NCBI RefSeq assembly: GCF_000004075.3
Contig: NC_026661.2
Span: 12,242,307 to 12,306,306 of the forward strand
Reading direction: 5' to 3'
DNA from: Cucumis sativus
Taxonomy: Eukaryota; Streptophyta; Magnoliopsida; Cucurbitales; Cucurbitaceae
DNA: 64,000 nt
Below are positions 49,200 through 60,929 of the stretch, in pieces (within the stretch, counting starts at the first letter, position 1; every line of letters starts with the position of its first letter). The position numbers and the translations under genes were made by a program. The notes under the pieces are model-generated. The model saw only the letters and a list, made by a program, of their open reading frames with translations. It searched no databases and was not told the DNA's origin.

Positions 49200-50450
49200 C
49201 TACCACAAATACCGAAAAATATTCACACTGCATTAGAGTGTCCTGAATGGAAGAATGTTGTCATGGAATAAATGAAAGCTCTTGCAAAGAATAACACTCG
49301 GGAGATTTGTGCTCTACCCAAGGGAGACAAGCTTGTGGGATGCAAATGAGTGTTCTCTCTCAAATACAAAGTAGATAGAACACTTGACAGACACAAGGCA
49401 AGGTTAGTTGCAAAAGGGTTTACTCAGACCTATGGTGTTGATTATTCAGAAATTTTTTCTCCTGTTGCTAAGTTGAATACTGTTAGAGTCCTTTTATCTG
49501 TTGTTGCAAACAAAGATTGACCTTTATACCATTTGGATGTTAAGAATGTTTTCCAGAATGGAGACCTATTAGAAGAGGTTTACATGAGCCTTCGCCTGGC
49601 ACTTTGAAGCACAGTTTGGTCAGCAGGTTTGTAAACTCCAAAAATCCTTATATGGTATGAAATAGTCATCAAGAGCATGGTTTGACTGATTCACTACCTT
49701 TGTCAAGTCCCAAGGTACAATCAAGGTCACTTTGATCATACTTTATTTACAAAAGTTTCCAAAATAGGGAAGATTGCAGTTCTGATAGTTTATGTGGATG
49801 ATATTGTTTTGTCCGGAGATGACCAGGCTGAAGTTTACCAACTTAAGCGGAGAATGGATAATGAATTTGAAATCAAGGATTTGGAAAATCAGAAATATTT
49901 CCTTGGAATGGAGGTGGCTAGATCTAAAGAAGGCATCTTCGTGTCTTAGAGAAAATACACCCTTGATTTGTTAACCGAGACAAGTATGTTGGGATGTCAT
50001 CATGCTGAAACTTCTATTGAATTCAAATGTAAACTAGGAAACTCCAATGATCAAGTTCCAGTTGATAAAGAATAATATCAGCACCACGTGGGTAAATTGA
50101 TTTACTTATACCATACTTGTCCTCATATTTCCTTTAATTTGCTCTGAGTGTTGTCAACCAGTTTATGCAGACCCCTTATGAGAAACACATGGAAGCTGTC
50201 AATAGAATTATGAGATACTTGAAAACAACACCTAGTAAATGACCGATGTTTAGAAAAACAGACAGAAAGACCATTGAGACATATACTGACTCGAATTGGG
50301 CAGAATCTATTGTTGACAAAAAGTCTAACTCTGGTTGTTGTACCTTTGTTTGGGGCAATCTTGTAACTTGGAGGAGTAAGAAGCAAAGTGTTGTGGCTAG
50401 GAGCAGCGCTGAGGCCGGAATACAAAGCTATGAGTTTGGAAATATGTGAG
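49200..50450 (+). pseudogene. copia reverse transcriptase and RNase H remnant
   Basis: [20 protein letters not shown] and [20 protein letters not shown] mark the reverse transcriptase. The catalytic YVDDI is at 49791-49805. KYFLGMEVARSKEGI precedes a TAG. RNase H shows TYTDSNWAES and KSNSGCCTFVWGNLVTWRSK. Several in-frame stops (for example near 49350 and 49950) make it non-functional. Confidence 0.85.
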
Positions 50451-50759
50451 AAAATTTGGCTCCAAAAAGTCCTGTCGAATCTTCATCAAGAATGTGAGAT
50501 ACCATTGAAGCCTTTTTTGTGAAAATAAAGTCACTATTGGTATTGCTAACAACCCTGTTCAACATGATAGAACTAAACATGTTGATTGATTGACATTTCA
50601 TCAAAGAAAGACTGGACAGTGGGAGCATATGCATTCTATACATCCCTTCGAGTCAACCGATTGTTGATGTTCTTACCAAAGGGCTTCTCAAACCAAACTT
50701 TGACTTTTGTGTTAGCAAGTTGGACCTCATTGATATTTACGTCCCAACTTAAGGGGAAG

Positions 50760-50974
50760 TGTTAGAATCTTAGAATATTTATGGAAAGATTATGGGAATG
50801 TTTTCCCTTATTCCTAAATCTTTTTCTTTTTTATTCCTTTGTATATTCTATTTATTCTTCCTTGTACATATTGTATTACTCATTATAAAATAATAACAAC
50901 AAACAATCGTGGTTTCTCTCGGTACTCAGGTTTCCATATAAATCGGTGTGTGCGCTTTGTCTCTCCTTTCAATA
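50760..50974 (+). repeat. 3' LTR of the copia element
   Basis: Starts TGTTAGAATC after the polypurine tract and ends CTTTCAATA before the GAAAT duplication. A direct duplication of TTAGAATC/A at its start is absent from the 5' LTR. Confidence 0.85.
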
Positions 50975-51373
50975 GAAATAAAACCATCAAACTTTGAAGT
51001 GGTATAGACAGTAACCTGAAAAGGAAAGGCCGCCGTTAAAATGAATAGAAAAATAATCACATTCCCTGATCATATATTAATTAATGCTTCAACTTTGAAA
51101 TAAAGTGATTACGATGTGGTTAGTCTCTAGCTTTCATGCTTGAATATAGTGTAAGCATCAATATCATAATTTTAATTCTTAACTCAGTTTGATTCACGGT
51201 TAATATTTAGGAAAATATTCGCTAGAAAAAGAGTGTTCTGTTTAAAGAAATACCTCGAACAAAGGCAGGTGTATAGAACTATTCAATGAGTATTTCAAAT
51301 TTGAAACATAGTCACCAGACTATAAATTTTAGATCTCTTTCAGATTCACAAATCAATGACTGAAGTTGGCGCA

Positions 51374-53395
51374 TTAACAAAATGCTTCCTCTCTGTAAAG
51401 TAGCTCATCAGTCAAGGAGGCTAAGGTTGAATATATAGCTTCATTTTTTGAGTGAAATCTATCACCAGAAATGAATACATGGAACTTACTTTCCACAAAA
51501 ACCCAACTACAACCAGCATTCTTCTTAACCTCCTTTCCTTTCATTTTCTTCCTTATTCTTCCCATCTCCTCCCAGTTTCCTTCTGCAGCATATACATTAG
51601 CTAACTGCACGTATCGAGATCCATTTTCTCCTTCAATTACCAACAGTTCATCTTCTGCTTTTCTTGCTAGTTCAGCATTCCCATTGATCCTACAAGCATT
51701 CAGAAATGCTCCCCAAATGACAGCATCTAACTGTATGGGAATCTTTCTCATGAACTCCAATGCCTTATCTAGTTGGTTAGCCCTTCCATACAAGTCAATC
51801 ATACAAGCATAATGATCAATTTCAGGACAAATATTGTAATCATTAGACATAGAATCAAAAAAATGTTCGCCAAGTTCTACCAAACCACCGTGTCGACAAG
51901 CTGAAAGTAGTGCAACGAAAGTGATTGCATCTGGTTTGAAACCATGTTTAACCATTTCCTTGAAAAGCTGCACTGCTTCATTTTCCCACCCATGGTGAGC
52001 ATAGCCAGCTATCATAATGTTGTAAATAATGGAATCCTTATCAGTAACTTCTCTAAAAATCCTTTCTGCATAAATGATACTTCCACATTTTGAGTACATA
52101 TCAACCAATGAACTTGTCAGTTTTGTATCTAATTTGATGCCTGCTCGGAGCATGTAACTGTGTATCTGCTTACCAGGAACCAGAGCAGCTTGTATGGCAC
52201 AAGCTCCAATTATGCTGATAAGAATTAGCACATCAGGAACTTTTGCCTCCTTCCTATATTCACTTAAAAGTTCAAAAACTGCTTCACACTGCTGCAATTT
52301 AACATATCCAAAAAACAAAGCAGTCCACACAGCAGAATTCTTTTCATCCAAGGAATCAAAAAGCTTTCTGGCTTCTGCCATGTTACCTTGAGACGAATAG
52401 CCAACAATCATTGAAGTGATGGAATATACATTCTGCATCCTCAATTCTGAATTAACTGACTTCGCATACCTCATGTTATTACACTTGCAGTAAACATCAA
52501 CAAGGCCACTGCAAATGAAGGGATTGGCAATCAATCTATTCTTCAAAACATAAGCGTGGACTTCCTTCCCAAGCTTCAAGCTCCTCAGATTGGAGCAAGC
52601 ACTCAAGACACTTGCAAAAGTGTGTTCATTCCACCCAACCTTTTCATCTGCCATACGTACGAATAATTTCAATGACTCTTCCTCATAACCATTCTGAACA
52701 AAACCTGAAATCATCGTGTTCCATGCTACAACATCATTTTGCTCCAATTCCTTCCAGAAAAGATCCAAAGCCACATCTATCTCCCCTTCTCTACAACAAG
52801 CTGCAACCATGGCATTTCTAGAGACCGAATCAACCACCTCACCACATCCATAATAAACTCTACATGCTTCTTTAAAAAACCCACACTTAGAGTACATATC
52901 AATCAGGGAACTAGCAGCAAACACAGTTAAATCATTGGCAGTCTTCAACATGAACGAATGCAACTGCTTTCCGTAAGAAATCACACACAACTTAGCCGTT
53001 AAATTAAGCATGGTTATGAGAGTGAACTCATCAATTCTAATCATATCAGGAGCCGTTTGCATTTCCATAAAAAACCCAAGTGCTTGACCCTGATACCCAT
53101 CGGAACGAGCATAACCAGACAACATAGAGTTATAAGTAACCAAATCTTTACAGACAGCAGAGTCAAACAATGCCCGTGCTTGTCTCAAGTTATGAGACTT
53201 AACATACGCTGCTATTATAGCATTCCAAGAGAAAACATTTCGTTCAGGCATTTCGTCAAACAGTTTCTGGGCATCGTTAAGAAGACCATGTTTCGCATAG
53301 AAGGTTATGAGTTGGTTGGACATGAAAATGGTGGGTGTAAATCCGGATTTGATGCCTTGGAGATGGCATAGTAACCCATGTTTCAAATGCTTCAT
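51374..53395 (-). CDS. PPR protein, PLS class with E/E+ tail (At3g18840-like)
   Basis: An intronless 673-residue pentatricopeptide repeat protein, most like Arabidopsis At3g18840 along its whole length. PLS-class PPR proteins bind organellar RNA in a sequence-specific way, usually for C-to-U editing or processing. Repeated helix-pair motifs run from about residue 20 to 545, for example LFDEMPERNVFSWNAIIAAY, VAWNTMISGFVQNGYEEESL and KPDAITFVALLSACRHGGLV. An E domain (IWGAFLNACRINGNAELARK) and an E+ part (NAGCSWVFVESKFHVFISGD) close the protein. There is no DYW deaminase domain, so if it acts in editing it must recruit one. A strong N-terminal targeting peptide is not obvious. The start is the first ATG; it aligns with the start of the relative. 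The neighbouring copia element lies 400 bases downstream. Confidence 0.93.
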   Translation of the reverse strand: MKHLKHGLLCHLQGIKSGFTPTIFMSNQLITFYAKHGLLNDAQKLFDEMPERNVFSWNAIIAAYVKSHNLRQARALFDSAVCKDLVTYNSMLSGYARSDGYQGQALGFFMEMQTAPDMIRIDEFTLITMLNLTAKLCVISYGKQLHSFMLKTANDLTVFAASSLIDMYSKCGFFKEACRVYYGCGEVVDSVSRNAMVAACCREGEIDVALDLFWKELEQNDVVAWNTMISGFVQNGYEEESLKLFVRMADEKVGWNEHTFASVLSACSNLRSLKLGKEVHAYVLKNRLIANPFICSGLVDVYCKCNNMRYAKSVNSELRMQNVYSITSMIVGYSSQGNMAEARKLFDSLDEKNSAVWTALFFGYVKLQQCEAVFELLSEYRKEAKVPDVLILISIIGACAIQAALVPGKQIHSYMLRAGIKLDTKLTSSLVDMYSKCGSIIYAERIFREVTDKDSIIYNIMIAGYAHHGWENEAVQLFKEMVKHGFKPDAITFVALLSACRHGGLVELGEHFFDSMSNDYNICPEIDHYACMIDLYGRANQLDKALEFMRKIPIQLDAVIWGAFLNACRINGNAELARKAEDELLVIEGENGSRYVQLANVYAAEGNWEEMGRIRKKMKGKEVKKNAGCSWVFVESKFHVFISGDRFHSKNEAIYSTLASLTDELLYREEAFC

Positions 53396-53499
53396 TTACA
53401 TATGAATATACTGATTGACTTGAAGGGCGGGCAGTGGGTTGAATCAGGGTAAAGGTTCCTTTGGGAATAAGAGGAAGAAACAAAGGCTTGTCTCTGTTG

Positions 53500-54520
53500 C
53501 ATTCGCCTTCAACAAATCAACGGCAAAAAAGAAAAAAATACAACTTAGCAACTGCCATACCAAGAACATGTAGACTCCTTTTCCGATGGTCACTCTTATA
53601 AAATACAAGGTTTCAATTTTGGGATATTTCTTAAGGCAACAAATTTATAAAATTTATTTATATTAATAATTAAATTTCGTTTTTAGAAAAAAATATTTTG
53701 AATTATAAAATTGCGAAAAAGTATATACAATATATAGTATATGTTTTATCAACATATATACAATATATCAGGGATATAGATGGATATTTAATTTCGATTT
53801 CAAATCATTCTAATTACAAATATATTGATAGATGTTTTCATCCTTCGTCACTCGTACATATGTAGATTAATTGAGCCGACTATTTTAATACTATCTATCA
53901 CACCGTTCTTTCAAAATGAATTTGAAATGATTAATTTTAATTGATGTCAAACAACATCATTCAAATAAATCTGAATATGATAGAATGTTAGAATATTTAA
54001 GCTGAGTGATGTTAACAAAAACAGGTCATTTATATGGATGAACAAAGAAAAATAGAACAAACCATTGTTTATAGAATACTAGTTAAATGAAAAGACAAGA
54101 ACAACAATATTTATTACCTAATCTTTTAAATACTTTTGAATGATTAGAAATCAGCTGAAAAGATTATGTAATTTTAAACAGCTTTATTTTTTCTAAACTG
54201 AATCAAGTATGCAGTGAAGCAAAATTTCAAATATGGTAGAATGTCACAAGCAATTTAAGCAAATATTGAAAAAGGAACTAAAATCAAACATTGCATAAAA
54301 AAATTGTCCTCTATCTGATTAACTATTTGATCATATAAAACTACACTCGTTTGGAATGGAAAACCATCAGCACAGCTACTACAACCCTCAATTGAAGACA
54401 AAACTTGGTATTTCAAGTGTACAAGTTTTGATTAAACACAAGTTGTAGCACTCTTGTGTTAAAAATGAAAAGTTTTACCACTTGGATTTTTCAATTTCAA
54501 AATTGGTAGTTCCAAATGTT
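53500..54520. other. Intergenic DNA, no gene seen
   Basis: AT-rich, between the PPR gene and the 3' end of the pseudouridine kinase gene. It has several TATA-like palindromic strings (53720-53780) but no open frame of note. Confidence 0.55.
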
Positions 54521-57500
54521 TCAGGGCATGGGACCATGGAACACAAGTCTGCCTGCTGTGTACACCAACCTAGCATCATCTGCATAGAACAAAGGAACAG
54601 AAACATACACTAAATACTAAAAGGAATAACCAATTTTCTAGTTTCTTTTTTCAAATAAAGTAAAAATAGTAAGTGGGTGTTTGGGACATTGAGTTGGTTA
54701 TAGTTTGCGGGTTATTTTTATCGTGATGGGAAACAATAAACGTTGTAGCAAAGACGAAAAATGAAGATTTGAAATAGTAATGCTTTAATTAGTTGTAGAT
54801 TACTCTAAATTAAATGAAACCATAACGAATATTGTAAAGATTGTCAATAAGTGATGAAGTGAGCAACACTAGTACCTGCAATTTTGGCTGCATGAAATTC
54901 ATGAGGAACATTATGTTCGGTCTCGACAGTGGCTTTGGCAGTTGCAATTCCAATGGCTGTACTTTGGTAGATATTTAAGCCAGCACAAATAGAAGTAAGC
55001 ATTCCCCCAACTAAGCAATCTCCGCAGCCTGTAAGCCTCACTACTGATGCAGGAAGGGCAGGGAAATGTATCGCAAAAAGAACAGAGCTTTTCTCGGTTA
55101 CAGGAGAAACAGGAAACATATTTGGTGGACAACTTGTAGCTAAAGTTCTGAACAGTTGGCTGCTGGATTTATACTTGTTGAGTTCTTCTTCAGAAGAAAT
55201 TTTCGTGAAGCTTGGTTGTCCTTTAGAACACACGAAAACCCCACGAGAACCAACTGTTAGAACGACGACCTTGATACCTTTCTCAAGCAAAACCCATACA
55301 GCAGATTTCAATTCTTCGAAAAAAGATTCAATTGTAATGCTGTTGTCTTGTTTGATGGGAGAAAACAAATCTTGACCAGATAATGCATTGGCCATGGCGA
55401 TCAGTTCATCTTCATTAGGTGAAGTAAAACTTATCTGCAAAAATGAGGAGGGATGTATTATTAAAGAAAATGTAGAAAACTGTATGTCGGTAAATTAGAA
55501 AAAGTTTTCAGATATGAGAAATAAAGTCAACTTCGATATCTCTCAATTATAAAAACACATGACAAGTAAATATTATTACAAGAAGCATAAAAAACATAGA
55601 CAGTGCGAGAGCAGGATGTGAATGGAGTTGTAGACAGAAGAAGGACAAATATAGACTAAGAATTTACTGACCCACCAGACACATGACAAATATATATAGT
55701 GTTTACTGGGAGATCCTATTTTTAAATCGTTTTTTTCCTCCTAAAAAGGAATGACAAGGAAACTATAGTGATTTACCTGTTGAACATCATTTTACCCTTT
55801 TCCATTTTTCTTAACTCTTATGCAAATTGAATTAAAGTTCGTTCAATCTCTAAATATGAGCAGGCAAGTCAGAGTTTGGTTACAATTCTAATGAAAAAAC
55901 ACCTCTGATTTTTTTTTCATCACCATTTCCATTTTTAAAAAATGAGGAAAACTAAACACCTCAGTTAAGGAAAGAAATTTTGGAAAAGAAAAAGTTCTCA
56001 CAAGTGAAAAGAAAACTCATCAAACTTAAAAGAGAAAACATCTGCATGAGGAGATATGAACTCACATACTTGACAACTGAAGCAATCCTTCTTGATTTAG
56101 CAACTGACACAGGCTCAAACCACACTGGAGTATTATACTCGGCAGCCACTAAGAAGAAGATGCATGAAAATATTATAGAGATCATACAACAAAGACCAAT
56201 ACAGAAGAGTAGAAGAAGCTGGCATTAAGAAAAAGAGTAGTACTTTGGCAAGAGACTTCCAGAGCAAGTGCATTTAGATTTGCATCAACCATAAGCACTG
56301 GTGCATCTCGAATATTGCACTTGAATTGCTCAATCCATTCAGGTGTGAGAAACTTTTCCTGCATAAGGCCAGTCTCAGTTCCTCGTGGTACTACCACCAA
56401 TATTATCTTATACAAGAACCACAATACGGAATACTTGGAATAATATAAATCTATTTGTAAAAGTCCACTTACAATAGCTTCCACACTTGCCACAGCAGCT
56501 GCCAATTCTCCATGGAAATCAACTACCGCACACACAACAGCAGTGCCGATATCTTTGTGCTTCCGAATGCCTATTAAAATATGAAATTGTTCTAAAAAGT
56601 GTATTATTTCAATCTTCATTAATTCTATGTTCAATAACCATGTAATAATTTTCTTCCGACCTAATTGATACTTTTGCTTTCACTTCATTAATTTCCATCA
56701 AGGATTCAAAGATAAAGAAGTCAGAAGGGTAGAAATGGTTCATTACGAAGATAAAGAGTCTATTTCAAGAAAGATCTCAAAACAGATTGCTCAATAGGCT
56801 GTTTATGCTACTTGCACCACGTTACTAAGTTCTACTGTCTAATTTATTTTTACTAAATTGCTCAAAAGGAACAACTGAATGTAGATTGTAGCTTCTAAAA
56901 GATTCACATTCAAAGGCACGACACAATCGACTACAGATTTTGTTGCAGTGATTAGTATGGGAACATCAACATTCTAAAAACGGATAAAAATTGTTACATT
57001 TCATATGAACATCAGTTATATTCTTCAAGGTTAAAAATACTTTTATCCTAAATCACACACATAGAATGGTCCACAAAACCATCTACGTTGGAACACCAAA
57101 CAATGACAGTGGGATACACCAGAATAGAAGAAAATGTCCATTGGAACAACAAAAAATGAAGTGTTATATTTCATTAACTGATATATATAGCTTAGATGGA
57201 AGTTATATGGGTAGACAGGTTTACCTTGTGTTGAAAGCCCGGCCAATCTCCAATTCTCAAACAAGAGGTTCCCTATTTCAAGGGGGGGAAACCAATTAAG
57301 CCATGAATGTCAAGAAACCAATCTGCCACTCTAGAATATCTTAGACTCTTAGACGTATGAAAAATGATAAAGATAAGCAAAGAACCTGCCATGTCATGTC
57401 CTACCACACTAATCAGGAAAGGGTTGGCCCCAAGCTTTGACATACATTCAGCAACATTCCGTGCTACACCTCCTAATATGTAGTTGATCTAAAACAGCAT

Positions 57501-58628
57501 ATTATTAAAGATAAGATTTGAAATATAGAAACTGAGCAATAGGTTTACTAAGATAACACCGTCATCATGACGTTACAGGTTATCAATGAGTTCAACCTAT
57601 TAGAAAACTATAAACACTAGAGAAAGAACAAAACAGCAAATACAAACAATCCAATGAAAATGAATCCGGCAGTCATGGTGTGCTATCAGTTACTGGATTG
57701 AACCCAAAAATATATAAATTTATTGTTATATTTTCATCCACATCATCGTTATTAGTAATTTATCTGAATCTTTTAAACATAATTTTCAAGCTAAAATGGG
57801 TATCATAAGTATATGGTAAACTAAATATATGATCACTAAGAAAGGCAATCGAAAACAACATCGATTAATTTCTAGTATTTTTTACTTCAATAGAAAATTG
57901 AACACGTTCATTATATTAAAATAAAGAATATGTTTCGTAGTTCAATCCATTTGCCACGTTTTCTAGTAGTTTTAGTCCTTACTAATAGAACAAAAAGAAG
58001 AAAGAAAAACTGAACAAGCACAAGATAACTCACCTACTTGAACACAAGGCAGTTTACAGTAATTGTGATTTATAAAACTATTAGAACCAGCTTCTTCTAG
58101 GGGAAGCTTCTAATCCCTCAAAATTTAATGTTAGAAACGTTTAAGCATTACAGCTTAAGTAAGTCAGCAACCAACCCCATCTACGATAGTTGGATGACAA
58201 TTCAAAATCAATATGTCCTAATAAAAAGTATATACTCTTTCAAAATAGACTGGTGTAATAAATAATTCCAACCTCCACCAATAATTTCCCGAAGCGTGAG
58301 ACAATTCGAATTTAAATAGCAATCAGTAAATTACCTTGCCCGGAGTGGTTGACCTAGGAACGGCGGAAATGGAGGGTATGGCGTGAATATCCAGCACCAT
58401 ACCTCCAACAATCACCGGCTGTGCTACCCCAGTTTGCAATTGGTTCCCACCATTCGTTTGTGCCTAGAATATATGTCTGGCCACTGTAAACAACAATGAA
58501 TAGAGAAGGAAAAGAGATTGTAAGAGTAAAATGAAGATGACCAGATTAAGAGTGTTGATGAACTGAGATGGCGGGGTATGAAAGTGACGATGAATCAAAT
58601 TGATCCGCCTCTGAGCACTGTTCTCCAT
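54521..58628 (-). CDS. PUKI: Pseudouridine kinase (PfkB family, PUKI-like)
   Basis: Phosphorylates pseudouridine to pseudouridine 5'-phosphate; in plants this is a peroxisomal catabolic step before the glycosidase PUMY. Nine exons on the minus strand: 58628-58542, 58463-58335, 57488-57386, 57272-57225, 56570-56473, 56358-56244, 56148-56066, 55434-54876, 54579-54521. They sum to 1281 nt (426 residues), and all joins are GT-AG and in phase. PfkB signature 1 is YILGGVARNVAECMSKLGAN. MVDANLN and WFEPVSVAKS fit the sugar kinase fold, and SPNEDELIAMANAL the nucleotide-binding half. The second signature reads LTGCGDCLVGG with catalytic Asp360; the usual GAGD is GCGD here. The N-terminus MENSAQRRINLIHRHF resembles plant relatives. 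The exon 1/2 boundary is the least certain. Confidence 0.88.
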
Positions 58629-58699
58629 GGGCTTCAGTGAAGCTCTGAACTAGAACAAGTATAGAATTCAGCTCTTCTCCTACAAAATCAAAGAAGAAA

Positions 58700-60018
58700 C
58701 ACCAAAATAAAATATTCCCAAATTAAATATGATTCAACGTTGATCAACTTTTGCTGGCCTTACGCTCTTTGACTCGCTTCTAAATTGTGCTTTTAAATCT
58801 CCTTTTCTTCTTTTTCACTCTCAAAAGTGGAAAATTAAATATATAAAACAAAATGTAACTCATAAAGTTTATAACTTTCATGAAATAGCATACCATATTT
58901 CTCATATTTCTTTTCAAAATTCCTTAAGATATACTTCAACTCGGTCGAGATGGAGATGGAGACTCACATTTGATGCTCTTTCCAACAATCATAGTAACAT
59001 TTTTAAAAAAATTACAAAGATAACAAAATTATAATCGATAAACTCGTATAGTATAGACCAATATTTAGAACATACTCTAACTTTTATTACTGATAAAATT
59101 TGAAATTTTTTTCTATACTTACAAAAATTTTAAAATATCATTACATACTTAATTATTCTGAATCTAATTGCTAAATTTGCACATATTACAAATTTAACAT
59201 TATTTTTAGATTTGGAGGCGAAGAGGAAGATAGCCTTAGTGCAAACTCAAATGTTTGTTCTCTTTCTTAGGCCAACTTGAGTTAGTTTTTTTCATTGCAT
59301 TTTCTTCCTCACCAATTTATATTCTTTGAAATTATATTAGAATAAAATCAAGAGATAACCGTGACAATAGCAAATAATTGGACAAAGTGTAGAAGCAGAA
59401 AAGTCCATATGAAATAACTCAATCTTTCATATGTGAAGGTCGTAAAAATCTCAAAATGTTTTTTTTTTTTGGCTTTTTCTTTGTTACGTGTTTCGTATAG
59501 ATAAAGAAGAAGAGATTATTTATAGCCAAAAAAACCTTTTTCAAATAGCTAAAAATTCAAAATGACTAGCTTTTTTGAATTTGAAAATAAAACTAACATT
59601 AACGTACCTTTGTCTCAAAGTGTACGTAGTCTAACAACCAAAGCCAATTTAAAAAACATAGAAATCCATTTTAATTTAAATTTAAAAACACATTCTGGCC
59701 GTTACAATTTTTTTGAAAGCAAAGGGTGAGTGTTGAAGAATCGACTAAGGTGAGAGAAACCAAAACAACATTATTTAAATAAATAGTTTTCGAATGAACC
59801 TATTTTACTCAATAATTTTTGGAAATAGTATTTTACAAAGATATAACAAAGTCGTAAAATATTTACTAGCTATAACACAATTTTGAAGACGTAAAAAGGA
59901 CACATACTCACACTGAAAAATACAAAAAATATCATGTGATTAATTGGCATCGAACGTGAGTAATATATTTGGGTAACTATAGTAATGGATAGTTGCAAAT
60001 TTAGCAATTAGATTCAAA
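58700..60018. other. Intergenic DNA, no gene seen
   Basis: The 5' flank of the pseudouridine kinase gene, then AT-rich DNA with a loose copy of the 4.7/7.7 kb repeat at 59820-59885. No coding signal. Confidence 0.5.
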
Positions 60019-60216
60019 ATAATTAAGTATATAACAATATTTTAAAAAATTTGCAAATATAGCAAAATTTGTCAAATTCTATCAATGGTATAAGTTTATC
60101 ACCGATAGACCATGTTGTAAATATTGGTCTATCACTGACCATATGAGTCTATGAGTCTATCCGCGATAGTTTTGCTATATTTGCATTTTTTTAAATGTTG
60201 CTATATCCTTAATTAT
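60019..60216. mobile_element. Foldback MITE
   Basis: The left end ATAATTAAGTATATAACAAT, with inner part TTGCAAATATAGCAAAA, is matched in reverse complement by the right end. There TTTTGCTATATTTGCA is followed by TTGCTATATCCTTAATTAT. The arms are about 45 bases with few mismatches. The interior carries further GATAGAC / GTCTATC repeats. No coding capacity. A target-site duplication is not clear. Confidence 0.65.
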
Positions 60217-60239
60217 TATTCATCCTTACCATTACCCTT

Positions 60240-60665
60240 TAAATTAAGCTATTATTGTTTAGATTTGGGGACGGTTTTTTTTATTGTTTAGATTTGATAC
60301 TTTAAATTTAGGTAACCAAATCCCAAATTTTTTGGTATATAGTTTATATTTGAAAAAAGAATGTTTATATTTGTAAAACAATCTTTAAATTTTGTACATG
60401 ATCAGTTATGTTTAGAAGACAATTGTTGTTTAGATTTGTACACGATTATTTAGATTTCCCTATCTAATATCTTAACCATTTTTTCATGATGTTTTATATT
60501 TAGAACAACCAAATAATAATTTGAAAAAAAAATAAAAAGAAAAACTGGAGAGCAAAATACGATAGAAAGACGATGAATAGAAATAACAAACTTGAAATAT
60601 TTATAGTTGTGGGGCTGTAAATATTTTGACAAAAATATATATTTTTGAAAATTAACATTTTGGAA
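60240..60665 (-). repeat. Dispersed repeat family, inverted copy E
   Basis: TTTAGATTTG-type units (60255-60460) are followed by a purine-rich stretch and AATAACAAACTTGAAATATT, the reverse complement order of copies A-C near 27-29 kb. The minus-strand open frame 60450-60671 lies inside it and is not a gene. Confidence 0.55.
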
Positions 60666-60929
60666 AAGCATTACTAATATAATTTATTCCGTTTTAAATT
60701 ATATTTATAAAAAAAAACTTATCTTTTTTACTTTTTAAAATGATGGGATATTTAGGAAATTCCAACTCCTCGATGAATTGGGAAATTAATTTAACAGAAA
60801 ATGCAAAATCCGAAAAGGATTGGGAAGAAATAATTGAAGCTTTAAATAAACCACTCATCATTCCCTCTCCCTTCATCGCCTCTCTCCAACTTATTCAAAC
60901 ACACAGCCATTCATAATAAGCATTCATCA

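Larger units (their letters stand above)
47147..50979 (+). mobile_element. Decayed Ty1/copia LTR retrotransposon
   Basis: LTRs at 47152-47368 and 50760-50974 are flanked by the 5-base duplication GAAAT (47147-47151 and 50975-50979). A primer-binding site TGGTATCATAACC (47369-47381) resembles the initiator-Met tRNA complement. A polypurine tract AAGGGGAAG (50751-50759) precedes the 3' LTR. The internal order of integrase, reverse transcriptase and RNase H is that of Ty1/copia. The gag region and protease are largely missing, and the coding part has many stops and frameshifts. At about 3.8 kb it is shorter than a full copia element. The LTRs differ by many substitutions and small indels, so the insertion is old. 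The 5' LTR starts TA instead of TG and lacks an 8-base segment. Confidence 0.9.

Noticed and set aside
54480..54580. Open reading of the last kinase exon as a separate small peptide beginning MMLGW
   Set aside because: In the phase set by the previous exon it reads DDARLVYTAGRLV and stops at 54521, which fits the kinase C-terminus.
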